Assembly (NCBI GenBank): GCA_040384665.1
Contig: JAZKIY010000008.1
Span: forward strand, 106,108 to 170,107
Length of the DNA stretch: 64,000 nt
Direction of reading: 5' to 3'
Source of the DNA: PCRC01 sp040384665
GTDB taxonomy: Bacteria; Pseudomonadota; Gammaproteobacteria; Burkholderiales; Burkholderiaceae_C
Part shown: piece after piece, positions 7,184-15,265 of the stretch
How the letters are laid out: every line of letters begins with the position of its first letter
Position numbering within the stretch: position 1 is the stretch's first letter
Notes under the pieces: model-generated
Told to the model about the DNA's origin: nothing
Databases searched by the model: none
Seen by the model: the letters and a program-made list of their open reading frames with translations, nothing else
Made by a program: the position numbers and the translations under genes

Positions 7184-8846
7184 GACGCTCAGAATTTGCA
7201 TTGCCCAGCTCAACTTCGTGGTGGGCGACCTGGCCGGCAATGCGCAAAAAATCATTGACGCCGCGCACACGGCCCATGCCAACGGCGCACAGCTGCTGTT
7301 GACGCCGGAGCTGTCGATCTGCGGCTACGCCGCCGAAGACCTCTTCCTGCGCCCCGCGTTCATCGCGGCCTGTGATGATGCCGTGAAAACCGTGGCCAGC
7401 GCGCTGGCGGGTCTAAAAGACATGGTGGTGGTGGTCGGCCACCCCACCGGGGGGGGCAGCCGCACCCGGTCGGTGGCGGTTCAGCAGCGCTTCAATGCGG
7501 CCAGCGTGTTGCGCGAAGGCGAGGTGCTGGCCACCTACGCCAAACGTGAATTGCCGAACTACCAGGTGTTCGACGAACGCCGCTATTTCACGCCCGGTGA
7601 GGGTGTGTGCGTGTTTGAGGTCGGTGGCGTGAAGGTGGGCCTGCTGATCTGCGAAGACGCCTGGTTCGAGGCGCCGGCCTGGCTCGCCAAGGAAGCGGGT
7701 GCCGAACTGCTGGCCGTCATCAACGCCTCGCCCTTCCACGTGGGCAAGGGCGACGAACGCGAGCAAACCATGCGCGAGCGGGTGCTGGACTGCGGCCTGC
7801 CGCTGATTTACGCCCACCTCGTGGGCGGGCAGGACGAGGTGGTGTTTGAAGGCCGCTCGTTCGCGCTGAACGCCGATGGCACCGTCGCCTGCCGGGCGCC
7901 GAGTTTTGAAGAGAAGCTGGTGGAAGTCCAGGTCGAATCCATCGGTGGCGCGCTTGAATTCGTCGCGGAAGTGTCGCCGGAACCCACCCCCGAAGCCGAT
8001 TTGTGGGCCGCGCTGGTGCTGGGCGTGCGCGACTACATTGGCAAAAACGGCTTCCCTGGCGCCATCCTCGGCTTGTCGGGCGGCATCGACTCGGCGCTGG
8101 TGCTGGCGATCGCGGTCGATGCGCTGGGCAAAGACCGGGTGCGCACGGTGATGATGCCGTCGCCCTACACGGCAGACATCAGCTGGATCGACGCGCGCGA
8201 GATGGCCCAGCGTCTGGGCGTGCGCTACGACGAAATCTCCATCGTGCCCGAGTTCGAGGCCTTCAAGGCCTCGCTGGCCAGCGAATTCAAGGGCTTGGCC
8301 GAAGACACGACCGAAGAAAACATCCAGGCCCGCATCCGCGGCACGCTGCTGATGGCGCTGTCCAACAAGTTCGGCAGCATCGTGCTGACCACTGGCAACA
8401 AAAGCGAAATGGCCACCGGCTACTGCACGCTGTATGGTGACATGGCGGGCGGTTTTGCCGCCATCAAGGACCTGGCCAAGACCACGGTGTTCAAGCTCGC
8501 GCACTGGCGCAACGCCCATGACCCGTATGGCACCGGCGCGAACCCGATCCCCGAACGCATCATCACCCGCCCGCCGAGCGCCGAACTGCGCCCCGACCAG
8601 ACCGACCAGGACAGCCTGCCGCCCTACGAGGTGCTGGACGCGATTCTGGCGCGCTTCATGGAGAACGACCAGAGCGCCGAAGACATTGTTGCCGCGGGCT
8701 TCGACCGTGCGGTGGTCGAGCGGGTGACGCGGTTGATCCGCATCAACGAGTACAAACGCCGGCAGGCGCCTGTGGGCATTCGGGTGACCCACCGCAGCTT
8801 TGGCAAGGATTGGCGTTATCCTATTACCAACAAATTCCGCGCCTGA
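7182..8846 (+). CDS. nadE: Glutamine-dependent NAD+ synthetase
   Basis: A 554-residue two-domain enzyme that amidates deamido-NAD to NAD using glutamine. The N-terminal nitrilase-like glutaminase has the Glu (LLLTPELSICGY), Lys (YAKRELPNYQVFDE) and nucleophile Cys (VGLLICEDAW). The C-terminal synthetase has the PP-loop SGGIDSALVLAI and TTGNKSEMATGYCTLYGDMAGG. Start ATG 7182 gives the family N-terminus MTLRICIAQLNFVVGDL. Its start codon overlaps that of the divergent FemAB-like gene, so its promoter must lie inside that gene. glnB follows after 29 bp. Confidence 0.97.
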   Translation: MTLRICIAQLNFVVGDLAGNAQKIIDAAHTAHANGAQLLLTPELSICGYAAEDLFLRPAFIAACDDAVKTVASALAGLKDMVVVVGHPTGGGSRTRSVAVQQRFNAASVLREGEVLATYAKRELPNYQVFDERRYFTPGEGVCVFEVGGVKVGLLICEDAWFEAPAWLAKEAGAELLAVINASPFHVGKGDEREQTMRERVLDCGLPLIYAHLVGGQDEVVFEGRSFALNADGTVACRAPSFEEKLVEVQVESIGGALEFVAEVSPEPTPEADLWAALVLGVRDYIGKNGFPGAILGLSGGIDSALVLAIAVDALGKDRVRTVMMPSPYTADISWIDAREMAQRLGVRYDEISIVPEFEAFKASLASEFKGLAEDTTEENIQARIRGTLLMALSNKFGSIVLTTGNKSEMATGYCTLYGDMAGGFAAIKDLAKTTVFKLAHWRNAHDPYGTGANPIPERIITRPPSAELRPDQTDQDSLPPYEVLDAILARFMENDQSAEDIVAAGFDRAVVERVTRLIRINEYKRRQAPVGIRVTHRSFGKDWRYPITNKFRA

Positions 8847-8875
8847 GCCGCGCGCAGGCCAACAAGGGAGACGCC

Positions 8876-9214
8876 ATGAAACAAATCACCGCCATCATCA
8901 AACCGTTCAAGCTCGAAGAAGTGCGCGAAGCGCTGGCCGACTGCGGTGTGACGGGCCTGACCGTGACCGAGGTGAAAGGTTTTGGCCGCCAGAAGGGCCA
9001 CACCGAGCTGTACCGCGGCGCCGAGTACGTGGTCGATTTCCTGCCCAAGGTGAAGGTTGAAGTGGTGGTGAAGAGCGGCGATGTGGACCGCTGCGTGGAA
9101 GCCATCATCCGTGCCGCCCGCACCGGCAAGATCGGTGACGGCAAGATTTTCATCACCAGCGTGGAGCGCGTGGTGCGCATCCGCACCGGTGAGCTGGACG
9201 AAACGGCCGTCTAG
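8876..9214 (+). CDS. glnB: Nitrogen regulatory protein PII
   Basis: A 112-residue PII protein. The T-loop with the uridylylated Tyr51 (KGHTELYRGAEYVVDF) and the C-terminal signature TGKIGDGKIFI are intact. PII senses 2-oxoglutarate and ATP/ADP and controls glutamine synthetase adenylylation and NtrB. Start ATG 8876 is preceded by AAGGGA. Placement downstream of nadE, with no amtB nearby, fits GlnB rather than GlnK, and the two are probably co-transcribed. It converges on the LOG-family gene with only 3 bp between stop codons and no terminator hairpin. Confidence 0.96.
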   Translation: MKQITAIIKPFKLEEVREALADCGVTGLTVTEVKGFGRQKGHTELYRGAEYVVDFLPKVKVEVVVKSGDVDRCVEAIIRAARTGKIGDGKIFITSVERVVRIRTGELDETAV

Positions 9215-9217
9215 GTT

Positions 9218-9802
9218 TCAGACACCCGCGAGCCGCGGTGCCGGTGCGATGCCGGCATCCTGCACCAGACCGGCCAGCAATTCCGGCACCGAGTCACCCG
9301 TGCGGATCAGGTCCATCTGCCACGGGGCCATGAAATCCTGTGCCACCGAGCCGCGCAGGAAGGTGAGCAGGCTGTCGTAATAGCCATTCAGGTTGAGCAG
9401 GCCCACCGGCTTGTCGTGGTAGCCGAGCTGGCGCCAGGTCCAGGCCTCGAAAAACTCTTCCAGCGTGCCAATGCCCCCCGGCAGTGCGACGAAGGCGTCG
9501 GCCTGCTCGGCCATCCGCCGTTTGCGTTCGTGCATGGTGTCCACCACCTGCAGGTCGGTGCAGCCGGTGTGGCCCCATTCCTTTTCCACCATGGACGCCG
9601 GGATGATGCCGGTCACGCGCGCACCGGCCGCCAGTGCCGCGTCGGCCACCACCCCCATCAGCCCGTTGCGGCCACCGCCGTACACCAGTTGCCCGCCGTG
9701 CGCTCCGATCCATTGACCGGTGGCGCGGGCCACCTCGGTAAATGCGGCGTCGTTGCCGCTGCGCGAGCCGCAGTAAACGCAGATGGAAAACGCCGGTGTC
9801 AT
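9218..9802 (-). CDS. LOG family protein (TIGR00730; cytokinin riboside 5'-monophosphate phosphoribohydrolase-like)
   Basis: A 194-residue Rossmann-fold protein. The family signature PGGIGTLEEFFEAWTW and the nucleotide-binding segments VYCGSRSG and YGGGRNGLMG are intact, as is MHERKRRM. Characterised homologues hydrolyse nucleoside monophosphates such as AMP to base plus ribose-phosphate. The start ATG at 9802 (MTPAFSICVYCGS) overlaps the dgkA stop as ATGA, indicating translational coupling. The upstream in-frame extension lies within dgkA and is rejected. Confidence 0.92.
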   Translation of the reverse strand: MTPAFSICVYCGSRSGNDAAFTEVARATGQWIGAHGGQLVYGGGRNGLMGVVADAALAAGARVTGIIPASMVEKEWGHTGCTDLQVVDTMHERKRRMAEQADAFVALPGGIGTLEEFFEAWTWRQLGYHDKPVGLLNLNGYYDSLLTFLRGSVAQDFMAPWQMDLIRTGDSVPELLAGLVQDAGIAPAPRLAGV

Positions 9803-10197
9803 GCAAACCGGTGGAACAAGGCCGCCGCCCAAACACCGCCGCAAAACAGCAGGCTCAGAAACACCGCTGCACTGCCCATGTCCTTGGCACGTTTCGACAG
9901 GTCGTGCCATTCGGGTCCGATGCGGTCAATCGCGGTCTCAATGCCGGTGTTGAGGAGTTCCACAATCATCACGATCAGCACCGAGCCTGCCAGCAACGCC
10001 ACCTCGACCCAGGATTTCCCGAGCCAGAAGGCGGTGGGCACCATCACCGCCGCTGCCATCACTTCCTGGCGGAACGCGGTCTCTTGCCAGCCTGCGCGCA
10101 GGCCCTCCATGGAGTAGCCGCCAGCGTGCACGATGCGGCTCAGGCCGGTCCGGTTCTTTTGCGGGTTGACGTCTGCGGAGTGGTCGGGCGATGGCAT
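9799..10197 (-). CDS. dgkA: Diacylglycerol kinase (prokaryotic type)
   Basis: A 132-residue inner-membrane enzyme with three hydrophobic segments. It phosphorylates diacylglycerol to recycle it into phospholipid synthesis. The signature VELLNTGIETAIDRIGPEWHDLSKRAKDMGSAAV (quoted in parts: VELLNTGIETAIDR and KRAKDMGSAAV) carries the catalytic Glu. The N-terminal GLSRIVHAGGYSMEGLRAGW includes the conserved amphipathic helix. Length is typical of the family. It overlaps the LOG gene by 4 bp. Confidence 0.95.
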   Translation of the reverse strand: MPSPDHSADVNPQKNRTGLSRIVHAGGYSMEGLRAGWQETAFRQEVMAAAVMVPTAFWLGKSWVEVALLAGSVLIVMIVELLNTGIETAIDRIGPEWHDLSKRAKDMGSAAVFLSLLFCGGVWAAALFHRFA

Positions 10198-10246
10198 GAC
10201 GGGATTGTTGCTGGGCTTTATGAAGCTACCGTGAGGGACAGCCCGG

Positions 10247-10771
10247 TCATTTGCCCACCGGCAGCGAGGTCACCAGCCGGGTGCCTGCCAGCGCGTCGTG
10301 CAGGAACTGTTTTTCCGGGTGGAAGCGGCTCAGCAGTGCGTAGACAGCCACCCAGCCCAGGACAATCACCGTGGTTTCACCGCCTGACAACTGGAATGGG
10401 TAGACCACCGCCAGTGGTGGCAGCAGCCAAAGCCAGCTCAGCACATAGCGCCAGAGCGCCCGGGGCTGGCTGATGGCCACGCCCGCAGGGCTTGCCACGC
10501 GGATGTTCCAGGTTTTCATCGCCAGTGTCTGGCCCTTGGCCCAGAACCAGGTGAAGTAGATGCCAAAGATCAGGAACAAAAAGGCCTGCAATGCGTGGCG
10601 GTTGTCCAGCGCGTTGCGGGTCTGGCTCAGTGTGCTGAACAAATAACCGGCGAGGAACACCACGCCGAACATCAACATGCCCTCGTAGAGCCAGCAGGCC
10701 ATGCGGCGGCGCAGGCTGGGGACGTTCAGTGGGGGGGTAGGCACGCGGCTATTTTCCAAGGGCAACACCAT
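10247..10771 (-). CDS. RDD family membrane protein
   Basis: A 174-residue protein with three or four membrane segments. It shows the RDD pattern: RRRMACWLYEGMLMFGVVF (the Arg-rich start of TM1), WFWAKGQTLAMKTWNIRV (the family's G-Q-T-L-G-K motif, here GQTLAMK), and LHDALAGTRLV at the end. RDD proteins are poorly characterised; some take part in ion or solute transport. It stands alone, between dgkA and a DUF3106 gene on the same strand. Confidence 0.85.
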   Translation of the reverse strand: MVLPLENSRVPTPPLNVPSLRRRMACWLYEGMLMFGVVFLAGYLFSTLSQTRNALDNRHALQAFLFLIFGIYFTWFWAKGQTLAMKTWNIRVASPAGVAISQPRALWRYVLSWLWLLPPLAVVYPFQLSGGETTVIVLGWVAVYALLSRFHPEKQFLHDALAGTRLVTSLPVGK

Positions 10772-10824
10772 CTTGTTGTTCTTATTTTAGGAGGAGGGTG
10801 CCCGGACCCCGGCCCGTCGGCGGC

Positions 10825-11481
10825 TCAGGGGCGTTGGGGGGCAGAAGCTGCAGGCTTGGGCAGCAAGGTGTTTTTGTTGAGTTGGCTGGTACCTAGGAGC
10901 ACGCGGGGCCGTACCGGCGTGGTGACGTCGGCGTCAGGTGCGCTCGCGGGCGGGCGGGCCGGTGTGGTGGCCAGCTTGTAGGCCGGGACGGGCTTGACGG
11001 CGGCGGCGGCACCCCGCAAGCTGGGCGATGCGGCGCGTGCCAGGCTCTTTTTCTCGTCGCTGCTCAGTGCCTGGTAGGCCTGCCAGCGGGCTTCCTTCTC
11101 TTCGGGCGTCAGGTCTTTGGTTTCGGCAAAGTTCAACCGGGCCCGGGTGCGTTGCTGCGGACTGAGAACGGTCCATTCGGTCATGCGGTCATGCAACTTG
11201 GCCTGCTCGACTTCCGACAATTTGGCAAAGTTTTGCGACAGCGCCAGCCATTTGCTCTTTTGTGGCTCGCTGATGGCGTTCCAGCCGCTGGACAGAGGGG
11301 CCAGCGCACGGCGTTGGGCGGATGTGAGCTGCTGCCAGGTCGGCCCGGCGGCGGTCGACGGGTTTTTCTTGGTGGCAGATGCGGGTGTGCTGGCGGGTGC
11401 CGTGCCCTGGGCAAACAACGGGCCTGCCAACACCCAGGTCAGCGCCAACAACGCGGCCAGCGTCCGGGCAAAAAAAGCCAT
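10825..11481 (-). CDS. DUF3106 domain exported protein
   Basis: About 218 residues. A signal peptide (MAFFARTLAALLALTWVLAGPLFAQ) is followed by a DUF3106 domain rich in W-x2-L-...-Q-R: TWQQLTSAQRRALAPL, W-ISEPQKSKWLALSQNF, RMTEWTVLSPQQRTRARLNF. The C-terminal 70 residues are Pro/Ala/Thr-rich and probably disordered. Start ATG 11481 gives the best signal peptide. It is third in a sigma factor-DUF3619-DUF3106 operon. In related bacteria this trio recurs, so an envelope role controlled by the sigma factor is a reasonable inference. Confidence 0.82.
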   Translation of the reverse strand: MAFFARTLAALLALTWVLAGPLFAQGTAPASTPASATKKNPSTAAGPTWQQLTSAQRRALAPLSSGWNAISEPQKSKWLALSQNFAKLSEVEQAKLHDRMTEWTVLSPQQRTRARLNFAETKDLTPEEKEARWQAYQALSSDEKKSLARAASPSLRGAAAAVKPVPAYKLATTPARPPASAPDADVTTPVRPRVLLGTSQLNKNTLLPKPAASAPQRP

Positions 11482-11516
11482 ATGTTCTGGAAAGATCAAA
11501 CCCAGGGTCTGCCTGT

Positions 11517-11969
11517 TTACTGTTCAGCCGTGGGCTGGTCGCTCACCGGGCCACGGCGCAGAAACTGCAGAAAGCCCGGGTCGGCGTAGGCGGAAGGGGG
11601 CAGGTCGTCGGTCAGCAGGGCGACGTCGATTTCAGCCAGTTCATTGGCGCGGTTGTCGTCCTGCACCACATTGATCACCACCATGCCGACCACCAGGGCC
11701 ATGACCGGCAATGCAGCGGCGAGCCGGCCCCACAGGCCCCAGCCGCTGTCGTCGCCACCCAGTACCGCAGTGCCGCCAGCGGCGATGAGCACAGGGCGGG
11801 TGGCCATCACGGCGCGCTTGCGCTGCGCCAGCGCCTGGGTACGGGCGGCACGCAGGCGCTCGGAAATCTCGTACGGCAGGGCATCTGCCCCTGCCGACAG
11901 GTGCGCCGCGACCTTCATGCCGATGCGGTCTTGCAGGATGTCTGCCTGGTGTTGACGTGTGTAGCTCAT
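11517..11969 (-). CDS. DUF3619 membrane protein, putative anti-sigma partner
   Basis: 150 residues. The N-terminal half is cytosolic (DRIGMKVAAHLSAGADALP, RLRAARTQALAQRK), followed by one membrane segment (LAAALPVMALVVGMVVINVV) and a short periplasmic tail (EIDVALLTDDLPPSAYADPGF). This layout resembles single-pass anti-sigma factors. The ATG at 11969 overlaps the sigma factor stop as ATGA, so translation is coupled. Role as anti-sigma factor is inferred from topology and coupling, not from known family function. Confidence 0.8.
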   Translation of the reverse strand: MSYTRQHQADILQDRIGMKVAAHLSAGADALPYEISERLRAARTQALAQRKRAVMATRPVLIAAGGTAVLGGDDSGWGLWGRLAAALPVMALVVGMVVINVVQDDNRANELAEIDVALLTDDLPPSAYADPGFLQFLRRGPVSDQPTAEQ

Positions 11970-12532
11970 AAATGGATTCCCTTGGCTTTCAGTGCCTGGC
12001 TGAGAGCGGCGACGGCGCGTGAGCAGTGTGTCTTGACACTGCCTTCTGAACACCCCATGGCGGCAGCGGTTTCGGCAACGTCCAACTCTTCCCAATAACG
12101 CATCATGAAGGCTTCTCGTTGACGGCCGGGCAATTTCTCGATTTCCACCTCAATCCCACGCAAGACTTGGGCCCGTTCTGTGACAGATTGGGCGCTTTCG
12201 CCTTGTTGGGAGTCGTCCAATGAGGAAAGAGTTTCCAGCAAGTCGAATTCTCCGTCGTCACCTGACGACTCAAAGTCGCTCATGTTGGAAAACAACGCAT
12301 TGCGGGTCTTGCGGCGCCGGAACCAGTCCAGGGTGCAGTTGGAGAGGATGCGCTGGAACAGCATTTGCAGTTCTTGCGGCGGCTTGTCCCCGTAGTGCTC
12401 AGCCAGCTTCATCATGCTGTCCTGCACGATGTCGAGCGCTGCCTCTTCGTCCCGCACATGGTAAAACGAGCGCTTGAAGGCTCGCTTTTCAACGCTTTTG
12501 AGGAAGTCCGAGAGTTCTTTTTCGGTGGCCAA
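11966..12532 (-). CDS. RNA polymerase sigma factor, ECF type
   Basis: A 188-residue sigma-70 group 4 protein. Region 2 is at residues 5-75 (VRDEEAALDIVQDSMMKLAEHY, FQRILSNCTLDWFRRRK) and region 4 at 130-180 (EIEKLPGRQREAFMMRYWEELDVAETAAAMGCSEGSVKTHCSRAVAAL in pieces: LPGRQREAFMMRYWEE, GCSEGSVKTHCSRA). An acidic linker (ESSGDDGEFDLLETLSSLDD) separates them. The gene leads the DUF3619-DUF3106 operon and is divergent from ilvB across 299 bp in which no clear autoregulatory promoter could be assigned. Confidence 0.92.
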   Translation of the reverse strand: MATEKELSDFLKSVEKRAFKRSFYHVRDEEAALDIVQDSMMKLAEHYGDKPPQELQMLFQRILSNCTLDWFRRRKTRNALFSNMSDFESSGDDGEFDLLETLSSLDDSQQGESAQSVTERAQVLRGIEVEIEKLPGRQREAFMMRYWEELDVAETAAAMGCSEGSVKTHCSRAVAALSQALKAKGIHL

Positions 12533-12831
12533 GAGAGGGGGCAGAAGTGCAACGGTGACGGCAATCGGGTTGCCGGTGTGGAGACGGTCACTTTCCGGCT
12601 CCTTTATTGGCGCGATTATGGCACCGCCTTGGCACCGGTTGCGCCATGCGCTGGCGGTGTCCGGCCATTCCAGTGCGATAATGCGCGCTGCAAATCAAAG
12701 GCAAACGGGTCACAGCCCGGCAGCAAATCAGTCTGCCCATGGCTTTTGGCCTCAAGTTTCAACGCAGTTCCACAAGGGCTTGCGAAGAAGCACCCAAGGT
12801 TTTTCGTCAGAGAAAATCGCAAAGGTTGATC

Positions 12832-14610
12832 ATGGAAATATCAAAAGCTGAAATCGCTTCGGCCGCCGCCGCGTCTGCAGGTACTGCAGTCCCCGAGTTG
12901 CGTGGTGCCGAGATCCTCATCAAGGCCTTGCAGGCCGAAAACGTCAAGTACGTCTGGGGCTACCCCGGCGGTGCGGTACTGCACATTTACGACGCGTTTT
13001 ACAAACAAGACACCATCCAGCATGTGCTGGTGCGCCACGAGCAGGCCGCCGTGCACGCGGCCGACGGCTATGCCCGTGCCACTGGCGACGTGGGCGTGGC
13101 ACTGGTCACCTCCGGCCCCGGCGTCACCAACGCGATCACCGGCATTGCCACCGCCTACATGGACAGCATCCCGATGGTGATCATCACCGGGCAGGTGCCG
13201 TCGCACGCGATTGGCCTCGACGCTTTCCAGGAATGCGACACGGTCGGCATCACCCGGCCCATCGTCAAGCACAACTTCCTGGTGAAGGACGTGCGGCTGA
13301 TGGCCGAGACGCTGAAAAAGGCTTTCCACATTGCCCGCACCGGTCGCCCCGGCCCGGTGGTGGTGGACATTCCCAAAGACATTTCGTTCAACAAGACGCC
13401 CTACGCCGGCTACCCTGAGAGCGTGGAGATGCGCTCCTACAGCCCGGTGCGCAAGGGCCATGGCGGCCAGATCCGCAAGGCGCTGCAGCTGCTGATGAAC
13501 GCCAAGCGGCCCTACATCTACACCGGCGGCGGCGTGCTGCTGAGCAACGCCTCGGCCGAGCTGCGCACTCTGGTCGACATGCTGGGCTACCCCTGCACCA
13601 ACACGCTGATGGGCCTGGGCGCCTACCCGGCCAGTGACCGCAAGTTTCTGGGCATGCTGGGCATGCACGGCACGATCGAGGCCAACAACGCGATGCAGAA
13701 CTGCGACGTGCTGCTGGCGGTGGGCGCGCGCTTTGACGACCGGGTGATCGGCAACCCCAAGCACTTTGCGCAGAACGAACGCAAGATCGTCCACATTGAC
13801 ATCGACCCGTCGAGCATTTCCAAGCGCGTCAAGGTCGACATCCCCATCGTCGGCGACGTGAAAGACGTGCTGACCGAACTGATCGCCATGATCAAGGAGT
13901 CGGGCCTGAAACCGGACGCCGATGCGCTGGGCGGCTGGTGGGAAACCATCGAAGGCTGGCGCAAGCGCGACTGCCTGAAGTACGACCGCAACAACAAGGA
14001 AGTCATCAAGCCACAGTACGTTGTCGAGACGCTGTGGAACATGACCAAGGACGCCGACACTTACATCACGTCCGACGTGGGCCAGCACCAGATGTGGGCC
14101 GCGCAGTACTACCGCTTTGACGAGCCGCGCCGCTGGATCAATTCTGGCGGCCTGGGCACCATGGGCGTGGGCATTCCCTATGCGATGGGCATCAAGCTGG
14201 CCAAGCCTGACAGCGAAGTGTTCTGCATCACTGGTGAGGGCTCGGTGCAGATGTGCATCCAGGAGCTGTCCACCTGCCTGCAGTACAACACCCCGATCAA
14301 GGTGGTGGCGCTGAACAACCGCTACCTCGGCATGGTGCGCCAGTGGCAGGAGCTCGATTACGAGGGCCGCTACAGCCACAGTTACATGGACGCGCTGCCC
14401 AACTTTGTGAAGCTCGCCGAAGCCTATGGCCATGTGGGCATGCTGATCGAGCGCCCACAGGACGTGGAACCGGCACTGCGCGAAGCCCGCAAGCTCAAGG
14501 ACCGCACCGTGTTCATGGACTTCCGCACCGACCCCACCGAGAACGTGTTCCCGATGGTGCAGGCCGGCAAGGGCATCACCGAGATGCTGCTGGGCTCAGA
14601 GGACCTTTAA
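12832..14610 (+). CDS. ilvB: Acetolactate synthase, large (catalytic) subunit
   Basis: A 592-residue ThDP enzyme that condenses pyruvate into acetolactate (or with 2-ketobutyrate into acetohydroxybutyrate), the first common step to Val, Leu and Ile. Visible: ThDP-activating Glu (YVWGYPGGAVLHIYD, LVRHEQAAVHAADGYARA), FAD-domain ARFDDRVIGNP, and the ThDP/Mg2+ motif starting GEGSVQMCIQELSTC. Start ATG 12832 (MEISKAEIAS) follows AAGG. The first 25 residues are an Ala-rich extension before the conserved LRGAEILIKAL. The upstream region shows no Leu/Val/Ile-rich leader peptide that I could identify. Confidence 0.96.
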   Translation: MEISKAEIASAAAASAGTAVPELRGAEILIKALQAENVKYVWGYPGGAVLHIYDAFYKQDTIQHVLVRHEQAAVHAADGYARATGDVGVALVTSGPGVTNAITGIATAYMDSIPMVIITGQVPSHAIGLDAFQECDTVGITRPIVKHNFLVKDVRLMAETLKKAFHIARTGRPGPVVVDIPKDISFNKTPYAGYPESVEMRSYSPVRKGHGGQIRKALQLLMNAKRPYIYTGGGVLLSNASAELRTLVDMLGYPCTNTLMGLGAYPASDRKFLGMLGMHGTIEANNAMQNCDVLLAVGARFDDRVIGNPKHFAQNERKIVHIDIDPSSISKRVKVDIPIVGDVKDVLTELIAMIKESGLKPDADALGGWWETIEGWRKRDCLKYDRNNKEVIKPQYVVETLWNMTKDADTYITSDVGQHQMWAAQYYRFDEPRRWINSGGLGTMGVGIPYAMGIKLAKPDSEVFCITGEGSVQMCIQELSTCLQYNTPIKVVALNNRYLGMVRQWQELDYEGRYSHSYMDALPNFVKLAEAYGHVGMLIERPQDVEPALREARKLKDRTVFMDFRTDPTENVFPMVQAGKGITEMLLGSEDL

Positions 14611-14619
14611 ACCCATGGG

Positions 14620-14645
14620 CAAGGTTCGGTACGAACCTTGTTTCC
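14620..14645 (+). promoter_or_regulatory. Hairpin between ilvB and ilvH
   Basis: CAAGGTTCG (14620-14628) GTA CGAACCTTG (14632-14640), followed by only TTTCC. The stem is perfect but the T-tract is weak, so it is more likely a processing site or partial terminator that sets the ilvB:ilvH ratio than a full terminator. Confidence 0.5.
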
Positions 14646-14678
14646 ACCTTAATTTAGACGAATCTATTGTCCGCCAAG

Positions 14679-14700
14679 CCCTGCACTTACCGGTGCAGGG
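14679..14700 (+). promoter_or_regulatory. Second hairpin upstream of the ilvH ribosome-binding site
   Basis: CCCTGCAC (14679-14686) pairs with GTGCAGGG (14693-14700) directly before a purine-rich GGAGGG. The distance to the ilvH ATG (30 bp) leaves the true Shine-Dalgarno (AAGAGGAA) free. It may stabilise the downstream message or modulate ilvH translation. Confidence 0.4.
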
Positions 14701-14730
14701 GGAGGGCGGCGAAAAGAGGAATCACACGAC

Positions 14731-15222
14731 ATGAAACACATCATTGCTGTCCTGCTGGAAAACGAGCCCGGTGCCCTTTCCCGCGTCGTGGGCCTGTTCT
14801 CGGCCCGCGGTTACAACATCGAAAGCCTGACGGTCGCTCCCACCGAAGACCCCAGCCTGTCGCGCATGACCATCCAGACGCATGGTTCGGAAGACGTCAT
14901 CGAGCAGATCACCAAGCACCTGAACCGCCTGATTGAGGTGGTCAAGGTGGTGGACCTGACCGAAGGCGCCTACACCGAGCGTGAGCTGATGATGGTCAAG
15001 GTGCGCGCGGTCGGCAAGGAGCGTGAAGAGATGAAGCGCATGGCCGACATCTTTCGTGGCCGCATCATCGACGTGACCGAGAAAAGTTACACCATCGAGC
15101 TGACCGGCACCCAGGCCAAGAACGACGCTTTCCTGGAAGCCATCGACCGCAGCGCCATTCTGGAAACGGTGCGCACCGGCTCCAGCGGTATTGGCCGCGG
15201 CGAACGCATTTTGCGCGTCTAA
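14731..15222 (+). CDS. ilvH: Acetolactate synthase, small (regulatory) subunit
   Basis: A 163-residue ACT-domain protein that activates the IlvB catalytic subunit and confers valine feedback inhibition. The N-terminal ACT domain reads MKHIIAVLLENEPGALSRVV, GLFSARGYNIESLTVAPTED and SRMTIQT; the C-terminal domain begins near ERELMMVKVRA. Length is typical. It follows ilvB by 120 bp with two hairpins between them and is 43 bp from ilvC. Start ATG 14731 is preceded by an AAGAGGAA ribosome-binding site. Confidence 0.96.
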   Translation: MKHIIAVLLENEPGALSRVVGLFSARGYNIESLTVAPTEDPSLSRMTIQTHGSEDVIEQITKHLNRLIEVVKVVDLTEGAYTERELMMVKVRAVGKEREEMKRMADIFRGRIIDVTEKSYTIELTGTQAKNDAFLEAIDRSAILETVRTGSSGIGRGERILRV

Positions 15223-15265
15223 GTACGCTATCTTTTCAATCCCCCAAATTTCAACAGGAGTGACC

